Positions 1-5,960 of a stretch of DNA of 9,857 nucleotides are shown one piece after another (the stretch's first letter is position 1; every line of letters begins with the position of its first letter). The DNA comes from Kiritimatiellia bacterium (GTDB lineage: Bacteria; Verrucomicrobiota; Kiritimatiellia; RFP12; UBA1067). The notes beneath the pieces were generated by a model. That model was given only the letters and a program-made list of their open reading frames with translations, did no database searches and had not been told where the DNA came from. Made by a program: the position numbers and the translations under genes. The stretch covers positions 1 to 9,857 of the forward strand of contig JAGCPM010000218.1 in NCBI GenBank assembly GCA_017965685.1, in the 5' to 3' direction.

Positions 1-406
1 GAGGAGGGAAGCCCCTGAACGTATAGGAACTCGTGGAAAGACCGCTCGTCAACAGCGCCACGTCCGCCGCGCACGGCCCGGGAATCACGTCGTACGGCAC
101 CCCTTCCTTGGCGCATGTGCGAATCAGCCTGTAGCCGGGATCGGAAATGCCGGGATATCCGCCGTCCGAGCAAAGCGCCACTTCCCTGCCGCCGGAAACC
201 TCGTCGACGATCCGTCTGGTCAGGCGCTCTTCGTTGCCTTGTCTGTACGAAACCATTTCGGGACGCGGAATGCCGAGACTGGAGAGAAGAGTCCACGTCC
301 TTCGGGTGTCTTCGCAAGCGATCAGGGTGGCTGCCTTCAGAGTCTCGACGGCCCGAGAGGAAAGATCGCCAAGGTTTCCGATGGGTGTGGCCACTACGTG
401 AAGCAT
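1..406 (-). CDS. rsmI: 16S rRNA (cytidine-1402-2'-O)-methyltransferase RsmI, N-terminal part
   Basis: RsmI uses S-adenosylmethionine to 2'-O-methylate C1402 in the ribosomal decoding centre (known for the family). The first 135 codons are visible and the gene continues past the left edge; full-length homologues are roughly 270-290 residues. The start at 404-406 gives MLHVVATPIGNLGDLS, the typical RsmI N-terminus. It is followed by CEDTR near residue 32, SDGGYPGISDPGYRLI near residues 80-95 and an IPGPCA...ALLTSGL stretch, all tetrapyrrole-methylase fold motifs. The glycine loop reads GGYPGISDPG where SDAGTPGISDPG is more usual, a small change. It is the last visible gene of the leftward cluster, 13 bp after the capD-like gene. 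The TGA of that gene forms part of a TGAGGA sequence that could act as a somewhat distant ribosome-binding site. Identification is firm; only the C-terminal half is unseen. Confidence 0.95.
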   Translation of the reverse strand, partial: MLHVVATPIGNLGDLSSRAVETLKAATLIACEDTRRTWTLLSSLGIPRPEMVSYRQGNEERLTRRIVDEVSGGREVALCSDGGYPGISDPGYRLIRTCAKEGVPYDVIPGPCAADVALLTSGLSTSSYTFRGFPP

Positions 407-419
407 CGTTCCGGAATCC

Positions 420-1772
420 TCAGCGGGTTATGTATATCTTCGCCATGTCGGTGCGATAGTAGCTCTTCTCGGAAACGTCGATTTCCTCGAAAAGCTTCTC
501 GCCCGGACGCATTCCCGTAAACACAACGGGTATATCGACATACGGCCTGAAGCCCGCCTCGCGTATCATTCTCTCCGCAAGATCGAGCATCGACACGCTC
601 TCGCCCATGTCGAGGGTGTATATCGCCCTTTCCGGACGCGAAGACGCCTGCAGGACGAGCGAAACGGCTTCGCCGATCGTCATAAAATAGCGGCGCATTC
701 CGGGATGGGTGACGGTTACCGGCAGCCGCTTCGCTATCTGCTCGCGCCAGAGGGGAACGACCGAGCCGGAAGATCCGAAAACGTTGCCGAAGCGCACCGC
801 GCAGAAAGAAGTCTTTCCATCTTCGTTCATCGACATCACGGCCTGTTCGGCGGCAAGCTTGGTCTTGCCCATCGAGGAAACGGGATTCACGGCCTTGTCG
901 GTGGATATCAGGACGAAGCGCGCTACCCCATGCTCCTTCGCCAGGGCGGCGAGGGTCTTGGTGGCATCTACATTGTTCTTCCATCCGGCATCAGGATTCA
1001 ACTCCACCATAGGCACGTGCTTGTACGCGGCCGCATGGAGAACGATTTCGGGACGATACTTTGCGAACACGCAACGCATCGCCGATTCGTCGCCGACATT
1101 CGCGAGGACCGGAACGGCATTGGGAGAAAGATTCTCGCGGTCGATTTCGTACAGGGCGTTCTCGGAGTGGTCGACAAGGATTAACGTCTTTGCTCCGGCC
1201 GCGGCGACCTGCCTAGAGAGTTCACTGCCGATGGAACCGCCCGCACCCGTGACCATAACCGTCTTGCCGGCGATAAAACGCGCGGCCGCAACGTTGTCGA
1301 AACGCCTCTCGCCGCGGTCGATGAATCCAAGGCTCTTCTCGCGCGATTCGACATACGCCCGCCAGACGAGCCTCACCGCCGCGACTCCCGCAGACGCGAA
1401 CACGAATGTCAGGATCGCAACCGTGTATGGCGGTCTGAGATACGCGAATTCCTGCGAAGGCAGCACGAACCGTAGCGCCGCAAGCACGAGCGACGCCGAA
1501 ACCATAGCCACGGCATAGCGGGGAAGGTCTATCATGCCCGAGCGCCGCCATGCCTTGCGGTAGCATCCAGCAAGCGCGAGGGAGGCAATATGCACCACGC
1601 AGACGACCGCTCCGGCCATGGCCGCCTTGCGCCATCCCCACATCGGCTCGTTGAACGAAAGCCGCAGGAAGACGGAAAAAAGATACGCCGCGAAAACCAC
1701 GGTCGCATCCACGGCGAGAGCCACCAGCCGCGTCGCGAAAAATCCTGCGTATGCTCTTGTTTCGCGCTTCAT
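420..1772 (-). CDS. CapD/FlaA1-type nucleotide-sugar 4,6-dehydratase with membrane anchor, short form
   Basis: Predicted inner-membrane, NAD(P)-dependent 4,6-dehydratase acting on a UDP-HexNAc such as UDP-GlcNAc, for capsule, O-antigen or glycan synthesis; the exact substrate is inferred. Four hydrophobic segments are seen at about residues 16-36, 49-69, 87-103 and 115-135. After a short linker an extended SDR domain starts near 168, with TGAGGSIG (175-182), NNVDATK (266-272), STDKAVNP (290-297) and MGKTK (301-305), the last with Met replacing the usual catalytic Tyr as in WbpM/FlaA1/PglF. RFGNVFGSSGSVVP (327-340) and GMRPGEKLFEE (420-430) are also typical. At 450 residues it is much shorter than the ~600-650 of WbpM/PglF/CapD, because the central Rossmann (CoA_binding_3-like) domain is absent. 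The start is the first ATG, 18 bp after cdsA, with no clear Shine-Dalgarno. It may share UDP-sugar substrates with the ugd pathway encoded nearby. Confidence 0.9.
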   Translation of the reverse strand: MKRETRAYAGFFATRLVALAVDATVVFAAYLFSVFLRLSFNEPMWGWRKAAMAGAVVCVVHIASLALAGCYRKAWRRSGMIDLPRYAVAMVSASLVLAALRFVLPSQEFAYLRPPYTVAILTFVFASAGVAAVRLVWRAYVESREKSLGFIDRGERRFDNVAAARFIAGKTVMVTGAGGSIGSELSRQVAAAGAKTLILVDHSENALYEIDRENLSPNAVPVLANVGDESAMRCVFAKYRPEIVLHAAAYKHVPMVELNPDAGWKNNVDATKTLAALAKEHGVARFVLISTDKAVNPVSSMGKTKLAAEQAVMSMNEDGKTSFCAVRFGNVFGSSGSVVPLWREQIAKRLPVTVTHPGMRRYFMTIGEAVSLVLQASSRPERAIYTLDMGESVSMLDLAERMIREAGFRPYVDIPVVFTGMRPGEKLFEEIDVSEKSYYRTDMAKIYITR

Positions 1773-1790
1773 ATCAGGGAAGGCACTTTA

Positions 1791-2456
1791 TTACATCATC
1801 GCCATTATCACCGCAGGCGCGAAAAGAAGCGAATCGAGCATGTCCAGAAAGCCGCCCATGCCGTTCGTCATCTTCATTGTCGAGGAATCCTTGACCCCTA
1901 CCCAGCGCTTGAACTTGGACTCCACAAGATCGCCGAGAGTGCCGACCGCCGCCGCAGTCACTCCAAGCAGGATGGACTTCGTGAACGAAAAATGCGTCGC
2001 ACCCATCCACAAAACCGATACGAGGCACGAGGCGAAGATAGAACCGGCCATTCCTTCCCAGCTCTTCCCGGGCGATATCGAGGGGCACATCTTGTGATTG
2101 CCGCCCTTCATGTGCTTCGCGGAGGCGAGCCCGAAGGCGAATCCGCCCACGTCGGAGAACTTCACTATCATTATGACATAGAGAAGCATCAGATTTCCGC
2201 GCGCGGGGGCGATTCTCGCAAGTTCGCCAAGGCCGCACACGATTACCGCTGCACCCGCCGCAAGCAAAAGCGCAATCTTCCACGCAGGGCATGCGGAGGC
2301 CTTGAGTCTGAGAAGCATGACGTACTCGTAGAGGGAAAGAAGCGCCAGAACAGCTATGATGGAACATATCAACCACACGGGGGCGAAAATCACCCCGAAC
2401 AAGACGACCATTCCGACCGCTATGCCGGTAAGGGTCCTTTTCAAAACAGGATTCAT
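1791..2456 (-). CDS. cdsA: phosphatidate cytidylyltransferase (CDP-diacylglycerol synthase)
   Basis: Makes CDP-diacylglycerol from CTP and phosphatidic acid, the branch point of phospholipid synthesis, in the inner membrane (family knowledge). Seen in the protein: several hydrophobic helices, KFSDVGGFAFG (99-109), SISPGKSWEG (126-135), and the signature region GDLVESKFKR (175-184), GVKDSS (187-192) and GMGGFLDMLDS (199-209). The usual signature has HGG and DR; here His is Met200 and Arg is Met206, while Asp205 and Asp208 are kept. The protein has 221 residues, against about 285 in E. coli, and appears to have fewer N-terminal membrane helices. The ATG overlaps the uppS stop as ATGA, and GGAGG lies 9 bp upstream, so the start is well supported. 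Position directly after uppS is the classic bacterial arrangement. Confidence 0.93.
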   Translation of the reverse strand: MNPVLKRTLTGIAVGMVVLFGVIFAPVWLICSIIAVLALLSLYEYVMLLRLKASACPAWKIALLLAAGAAVIVCGLGELARIAPARGNLMLLYVIMIVKFSDVGGFAFGLASAKHMKGGNHKMCPSISPGKSWEGMAGSIFASCLVSVLWMGATHFSFTKSILLGVTAAAVGTLGDLVESKFKRWVGVKDSSTMKMTNGMGGFLDMLDSLLFAPAVIMAMM

Positions 2457-3133
2457 TTAAGCCTGCCTCCCATTCTCCTCTCGCGACCCGAAAAGCTTTC
2501 CAACGCCTTGTCGAACTCTTTTCTGTCGAAATCCGGCCACAAGACCGGCGTAAAATAATATTCGCTGTAGGCGGATTCCCACAGCAGGAAATTGCTGGTC
2601 CTAAGCTCGCCCGAAGTGCGCACTATCAAATCGGGGTCGGGAACGTCCGGCGCATCCATGAAGGAAGAAAACGCCTCTTCGGTCAGTTCATCCGGCTTTA
2701 CTCCGGCCGCCATCGCCTTCCGGGCCGCCCTCACGATCTCGTCCCGGCCGCCGTATGAAAGCGCGACGAGAAGCGTGAAATCGCCGTCCTTGGTCTTTTC
2801 CTCAAGCGCGGCAATCTCCGCATTCAACTTCGCGCCAAGGTCCTCCCTGCGGCCAATGACCCTGAAACGGACTTTGTTCGCGACGAGTTCCTTCTCTTTG
2901 GATTTCACGTACTGCGAAAGAAGCGACATCAGCCCCGAGACCTCATCTTCGCTACGCTTCCAGTTCTCGGTCGAGAATGCGTATACGGTGAGGTATTTTA
3001 CGCCTGCCTCGCGGCAGTAGTGCATCGTGCGGTCGAGGGCGTCGGCGCCGGCCTTGTGCCCCGCGAGACGCGGCAGATGGCGTTTCTTCGCCCACCTGCC
3101 GTTTCCGTCCATTATGATCGCGAGATGCTCCAT
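2453..3133 (-). CDS. uppS: undecaprenyl diphosphate synthase (cis-prenyltransferase)
   Basis: Condenses isopentenyl diphosphate units onto farnesyl diphosphate with cis geometry to make C55 undecaprenyl diphosphate, the lipid carrier for peptidoglycan and surface polysaccharides. The 226 residues cover the whole family fold. Motifs: IMDGNGRWA (7-15) with catalytic Asp9, the GHKAGAD helix (25-31), FSTENW (53-58), LSYGGRDEI (125-133) and RTSGELRTSNFLLWE (172-186), followed by a Tyr-rich SEYYF. The start leaves no N-terminal extension before the catalytic strand, which is slightly short but normal for this family. It begins 4 bp after the purA stop, without an obvious Shine-Dalgarno, and its TGA overlaps the cdsA ATG. 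Translational coupling along purA-uppS-cdsA is likely. Confidence 0.97.
   Translation of the reverse strand: MEHLAIIMDGNGRWAKKRHLPRLAGHKAGADALDRTMHYCREAGVKYLTVYAFSTENWKRSEDEVSGLMSLLSQYVKSKEKELVANKVRFRVIGRREDLGAKLNAEIAALEEKTKDGDFTLLVALSYGGRDEIVRAARKAMAAGVKPDELTEEAFSSFMDAPDVPDPDLIVRTSGELRTSNFLLWESAYSEYYFTPVLWPDFDRKEFDKALESFSGRERRMGGRLK
2466..2470 (-). promoter_or_regulatory. Shine-Dalgarno of cdsA inside the end of uppS
   Basis: On the minus strand GGAGG lies 9 bp before the cdsA ATG (2454-2456), inside the last codons of uppS. It is one of the clearest ribosome-binding sites in the window and fixes the cdsA start in spite of the short N-terminus. It supports independent loading in addition to coupling through the ATGA overlap. 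Confidence 0.7.
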
Positions 3134-3137
3134 CGCT

Positions 3138-4415
3138 TCAGATGCCGATTCTCAATGTCGTCTCGCGCGCGGGACCTACGCTGAGGACCCCCAGCTTGCC
3201 GCCGATCAGTTCGAGTATCCTGTTTATGTACTTCTTGGCGTTCTCGGGGAGTTCGGCGTAATCGGTGATGTGCGAGGTCTCGGTCATCCAGCCCGGCATC
3301 TCCTCGTATATCGGGGTGCAGGCGGCGAGCGCGTCCAGATCGGCCGGGAACGTAGTGTAGACGAACCCGTCGGCGCGCCTGTAGCCCGTGCATATCTTGA
3401 CGACCGGGAAAGTGTCGAGGACGTCAAGTTTGGTCATCGCCCAATAGTCGACCCCGTTGACCCGCTGCGCATAGCGTCCGACAACCGCGTCGAACCATCC
3501 GCAACGTCTGGGGCGTCCGGTCGTGGCGCCGAATTCGCCGCCTCTCGTGCGGAGGGTCTCGCCATCAGCGTCATTGAGTTCCGTCGGGAAAGGCCCTTCG
3601 CCCACGCGCGTGGTGTAGAGTTTTATCACGCCGACCACGCGGTCTATCGAACGCGGCGATATTCCGCTGCCCGTACAGGCTCCGCCGGCGGTAGGGTTCG
3701 AGCTCGTCACAAATGGATACGTGCCGAAGTCGATGTCCAGCATCGTCGCCTGCGCACCCTCGAAAAGGATGCCCGCCTTCGATTCAAGCTTCTCATGCAG
3801 GAACTGGATCGTGTCCGTGACGTACGGCATCAGCGCGGCGACCATCGGGGTGTAGAGGCGCACCATCTCTTCGGGATCGAGTTCCAGCGCGCCAAGAGCC
3901 TTGAGTTTACGGTTCGCTTCCTTGACATTCTTCCTCACGAGGTCGAGGAAATCGCTCTTCAGTATGTCGCCGACCCTCATTCCGTAGCGGCCCACTTTCG
4001 CCGCATACGCGGGACCTATCCCGCGGCCGGTGGTACCGATCTTTTCGCCTTCCGGCCTTGCGGCCTCCTCGGCGCGGTCGAGAGCCCTGTGCCACTGCAT
4101 GACCATCTGCGCGCGCTCGGAGATGTGGAAGCGCCCCTTGAGCGCGAAGCCCCAGCTTTCCACCTGCTCGAGCTCCTTCATGAGATCAAAGGGATCCATC
4201 ACCACACCGTTTCCTATGACGCAATGCTTGCCCTCGTGCAAAACGCCGCTCGGCACCAGGTGCAGCACGTACTTCCTGTCGCCTACGACCACGGTGTGCC
4301 CGGCGTTCGATCCGCCCTGAAAACGCACGACCACATCGGCCTCTTCCGTCAGGAAGTCGATGACCTTGCCCTTGCCCTCATCGCCCCACTGGGCGCCGAC
4401 CAGTACTGTATTCAT
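3138..4415 (-). CDS. purA: adenylosuccinate synthetase
   Basis: Joins IMP and aspartate with GTP to form adenylosuccinate, the first committed step from IMP to AMP, in the cytoplasm. Its 425 residues match the usual length. Motifs: GAQWGDEGKGK (7-17), the GTP-binding loop with catalytic Asp12; SNAGHT (36-41) with catalytic His40; TTGRGIGPAYAAK (128-140); FEGAQATMLDIDFGTYPFVTSS (218-239 region); and TTGRPRRCGWFD (298-309), the loop closing on aspartate. The start at 4413-4415 gives the canonical MNTVLVGAQWGDEG N-terminus. It is the first gene of the leftward cluster, with a predicted promoter about 30 bp upstream. Leading an operon of envelope-lipid genes is an uncommon setting for purA and may tie lipid-carrier synthesis to growth status (inference). 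Confidence 0.98.
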   Translation of the reverse strand: MNTVLVGAQWGDEGKGKVIDFLTEEADVVVRFQGGSNAGHTVVVGDRKYVLHLVPSGVLHEGKHCVIGNGVVMDPFDLMKELEQVESWGFALKGRFHISERAQMVMQWHRALDRAEEAARPEGEKIGTTGRGIGPAYAAKVGRYGMRVGDILKSDFLDLVRKNVKEANRKLKALGALELDPEEMVRLYTPMVAALMPYVTDTIQFLHEKLESKAGILFEGAQATMLDIDFGTYPFVTSSNPTAGGACTGSGISPRSIDRVVGVIKLYTTRVGEGPFPTELNDADGETLRTRGGEFGATTGRPRRCGWFDAVVGRYAQRVNGVDYWAMTKLDVLDTFPVVKICTGYRRADGFVYTTFPADLDALAACTPIYEEMPGWMTETSHITDYAELPENAKKYINRILELIGGKLGVLSVGPARETTLRIGI

Positions 4416-4445
4416 TTCTCGGTTGCCTTGTGTTCAGTTTCCGAT

Positions 4446-4475
4446 AGTATATCATATTGTGGGCGTCCAGGGCAA
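4446..4475 (-). promoter_or_regulatory. predicted sigma70-type promoter of the purA operon
   Basis: On the minus strand a -35-like TTGCCC (4475 to 4470) is followed by 18 bp and then a -10-like TATACT (4451 to 4446). Transcription would start near 4439, giving a leader of roughly 24 nt before the purA ATG at 4415. The -10 lies inside a 16-bp block, TGATATACTATCGGAA, that recurs with one mismatch at the divergent ugd promoter. An AAGG sits about 10 bp before the ATG as a possible weak ribosome-binding site. The prediction is from sequence alone. Confidence 0.6.
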
Positions 4476-4487
4476 TACCCGCCCCGA

Positions 4488-4507
4488 AAATTGTCTCGCG
4501 ACAATTT
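4488..4507. promoter_or_regulatory. perfect dyad between the divergent promoters, candidate operator
   Basis: The arms AAATTGTC (4488-4495) and GACAATTT (4500-4507) are perfect reverse complements around a 4-nt TCGC centre. The dyad sits 12 bp beyond the purA -35 and 19 bp before the ugd -35, near the middle of the intergenic region. That is a typical place for a dimeric regulator acting on both promoters. It is not followed closely by a T-run on either strand, so a terminator role is unlikely. The regulator is unknown. Confidence 0.5.
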
Positions 4508-4526
4508 CCAAAAGCGTCAAAAGCGA

Positions 4527-4556
4527 TTGCAATGGGAGGGCGTTTTTTGATATACT
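4527..4556 (+). promoter_or_regulatory. predicted sigma70-type promoter of the ugd operon
   Basis: A -35-like TTGCAA (4527-4532), an 18-bp spacer and a -10-like TATACT (4551-4556) are present. The expected start near 4563 is only about 3 nt before the ugd ATG at 4566, so the transcript would be leaderless or nearly so. No Shine-Dalgarno lies in the proper window before that ATG. The GGGAGGG at about 4534-4540 is in the promoter spacer, some 25 bp upstream. Confidence 0.6.
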
Positions 4557-4565
4557 ACCGGAATT

Positions 4566-5936
4566 ATGAACAAGAATATCGTCTGCATCGGTGCCGGATA
4601 CATCGGCGGTCCGACAATGGCTGTCATAGCGAAGATGAATCCCGACCGCAAGGTTGTGGTCGTCGACATAAACGCCGCCAGAATAAAAGCGTGGAACTCC
4701 AAGGATTTCGCGCTGCCGATCTACGAACCCGGTCTCGTGGATGTCGTGAAGGAGGTTCGCGGCAAGAACCTGTTCTTCTCGACCGACATAGCGAAGGCGA
4801 TAGCGGAGTGCGACATCGTGTTCGTCGGCGTAAACACGCCCACGAAGATGTTCGGCAAGGGCGCGGGCCGCGCGAGCGACCTGCAATACTGGGAAGCAAC
4901 GGCCCGCTCAATCAAGAAAATCGCCGAGACGCCGAAGATCATCGTCGAGAAGTCCACCCTTCCCGTCCGCACCGCCGCCGCAATGGACGCCATCCTCAAC
5001 TGCGACGGCGAGAATCGCTTCACGGTCCTTTCCAACCCCGAATTCCTCGCCGAAGGCACGGCGATTCGCGACCTTTTGACGCCTGACAGGGTGCTCATAG
5101 GCGGTCCCAAGACGCCTGCGGGAGACAAGGCCGTGGCGGAACTCGTGGACGTCTACGCCGGCAAGGGCGACAGGTGGGTGCCGCGTGAAAGGATTCTCAC
5201 CACCAACGTATGGAGCGCGGAACTCACCAAGCTCGCGGCGAACGCCTTCCTCGCGCAAAGGGTGAGCTCCATAAACGCCATCGCGGGACTCTGCGAGGCC
5301 ACAGGCGCGGACGTGGACGAAGTCGCGCGCGTCATAGGCGCGGACAACCGCATAGGCCCGAAGTTCCTCAAGGCCGGCCCCGGATTCGGCGGCAGCTGCT
5401 TCAAGAAGGACGTCTTGAACCTCGTCTATCTCTGCGAATCGTTCGGTCTCCACACCGCCGCCGAATACTGGAACGGCGTCATCAAGATGAACGACCACCA
5501 GCAGGAAAGGATCGTCTCGCGCCTGTTCTCGGCGATGTTCAACACCCTCGCCAACAAGAAGATAGCCCTCTTCGGATTCGCGTTCAAAGCCGATACAGGC
5601 GACACGCGCGAAACGCCCGCCGGGACCGTCGCGAGGCTTCTCGCCGAGGAACACGTGCGCCTGACCATAACCGATCCAAAGGCCCTCGGCAACGCAAAGA
5701 AAGATCTCGCCGACCTGACCGCCGCCGACATAACGTATGCCAAAGACCCTTATGCGGCGGCGAAGGAAGCCGATGCCGTGCTCGTGATGACCGACTGGAG
5801 GGAATACCCTTCCCTCGACTGGAAGAAAATCTACAGATCGATGCGCAAGCCGGCGCTCGTTTTCGACACGCGCAACTGCCTTGACAGGGATGCGCTTGAA
5901 AAAACGGGCTTCAAAGTGCTGAACATAGGCAAATGA
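4566..5936 (+). CDS. ugd: UDP-glucose 6-dehydrogenase, eukaryotic-type
   Basis: Oxidises UDP-glucose to UDP-glucuronate with two NAD+, supplying acidic sugars for envelope polysaccharide. Order of domains: N-terminal Rossmann with GAGYIGG (10-16 region), YEPGL (53-57), VNTPTK (89-94), EKSTLPV (128-134), NPEFLAEGTAI (157-167), the dimerisation region with TKLAANAFLAQR (221-232), the catalytic-Cys segment GFGGSCFKKDVLNL (273-286; Cys278, Asp282), and a C-terminal UDP-binding domain with FGFAFKADTGDTRE (336-349). Many stretches, such as KAWNS, LPIYEPGL, GKNLFFST, SNPEFLAEGTAI, NPDRVLIGG-like and FLAQR-SSINAI, follow animal UGDH closely, more so than the short-loop E. coli/Streptococcus enzymes. 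Its 456 residues lack the C-terminal tail of the ~494-residue human enzyme. The ATG is right because GAGY begins at residue 9 or 10. It is the first gene of the rightward cluster. Confidence 0.96.
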   Translation: MNKNIVCIGAGYIGGPTMAVIAKMNPDRKVVVVDINAARIKAWNSKDFALPIYEPGLVDVVKEVRGKNLFFSTDIAKAIAECDIVFVGVNTPTKMFGKGAGRASDLQYWEATARSIKKIAETPKIIVEKSTLPVRTAAAMDAILNCDGENRFTVLSNPEFLAEGTAIRDLLTPDRVLIGGPKTPAGDKAVAELVDVYAGKGDRWVPRERILTTNVWSAELTKLAANAFLAQRVSSINAIAGLCEATGADVDEVARVIGADNRIGPKFLKAGPGFGGSCFKKDVLNLVYLCESFGLHTAAEYWNGVIKMNDHQQERIVSRLFSAMFNTLANKKIALFGFAFKADTGDTRETPAGTVARLLAEEHVRLTITDPKALGNAKKDLADLTAADITYAKDPYAAAKEADAVLVMTDWREYPSLDWKKIYRSMRKPALVFDTRNCLDRDALEKTGFKVLNIGK

Positions 5937-5960
5937 AGGCTGAGAAAGAGCGGGGAAAAC

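Larger units (their letters stand above)
4439..4563. repeat. inverted pair of 16-bp promoter-core repeats
   Basis: The block at 4439-4454, read on the minus strand, is TGATATACTATCGGAA. The block at 4548-4563, read on the plus strand, is TGATATACTACCGGAA. They match at 15 of 16 positions, in divergent orientation, with 93 bp between them. Each covers a predicted -10 hexamer and the expected start site. The match extends past the -10 consensus into CGGAA, more than two ordinary promoters would be expected to share. Confidence 0.75.

Noticed and set aside
1590..2558. Plus-strand open frame of 322 codons spanning the cdsA region
   Set aside because: It is opposite cdsA, the start of the dehydratase and the end of uppS. 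The product is rich in His/Arg and lacks any family pattern.
4534..4540. GGGAGGG as the ribosome-binding site of ugd
   Set aside because: It is about 25 bp before the ATG, too far for a Shine-Dalgarno, and it lies in the spacer of the predicted promoter.
4488..4548. Dyad followed by a T-run as a rho-independent terminator
   Set aside because: The T-run (4543-4548) lies 35 bp after the dyad instead of directly behind the stem, and both flanking genes are transcribed away from the region.
3027..4550. Long plus-strand open frame (507 codons) opposite purA
   Set aside because: It is a shadow of the purA reading frame on the other strand. The product shows no recognisable motifs, has low-complexity charged composition, and purA is unmistakable.
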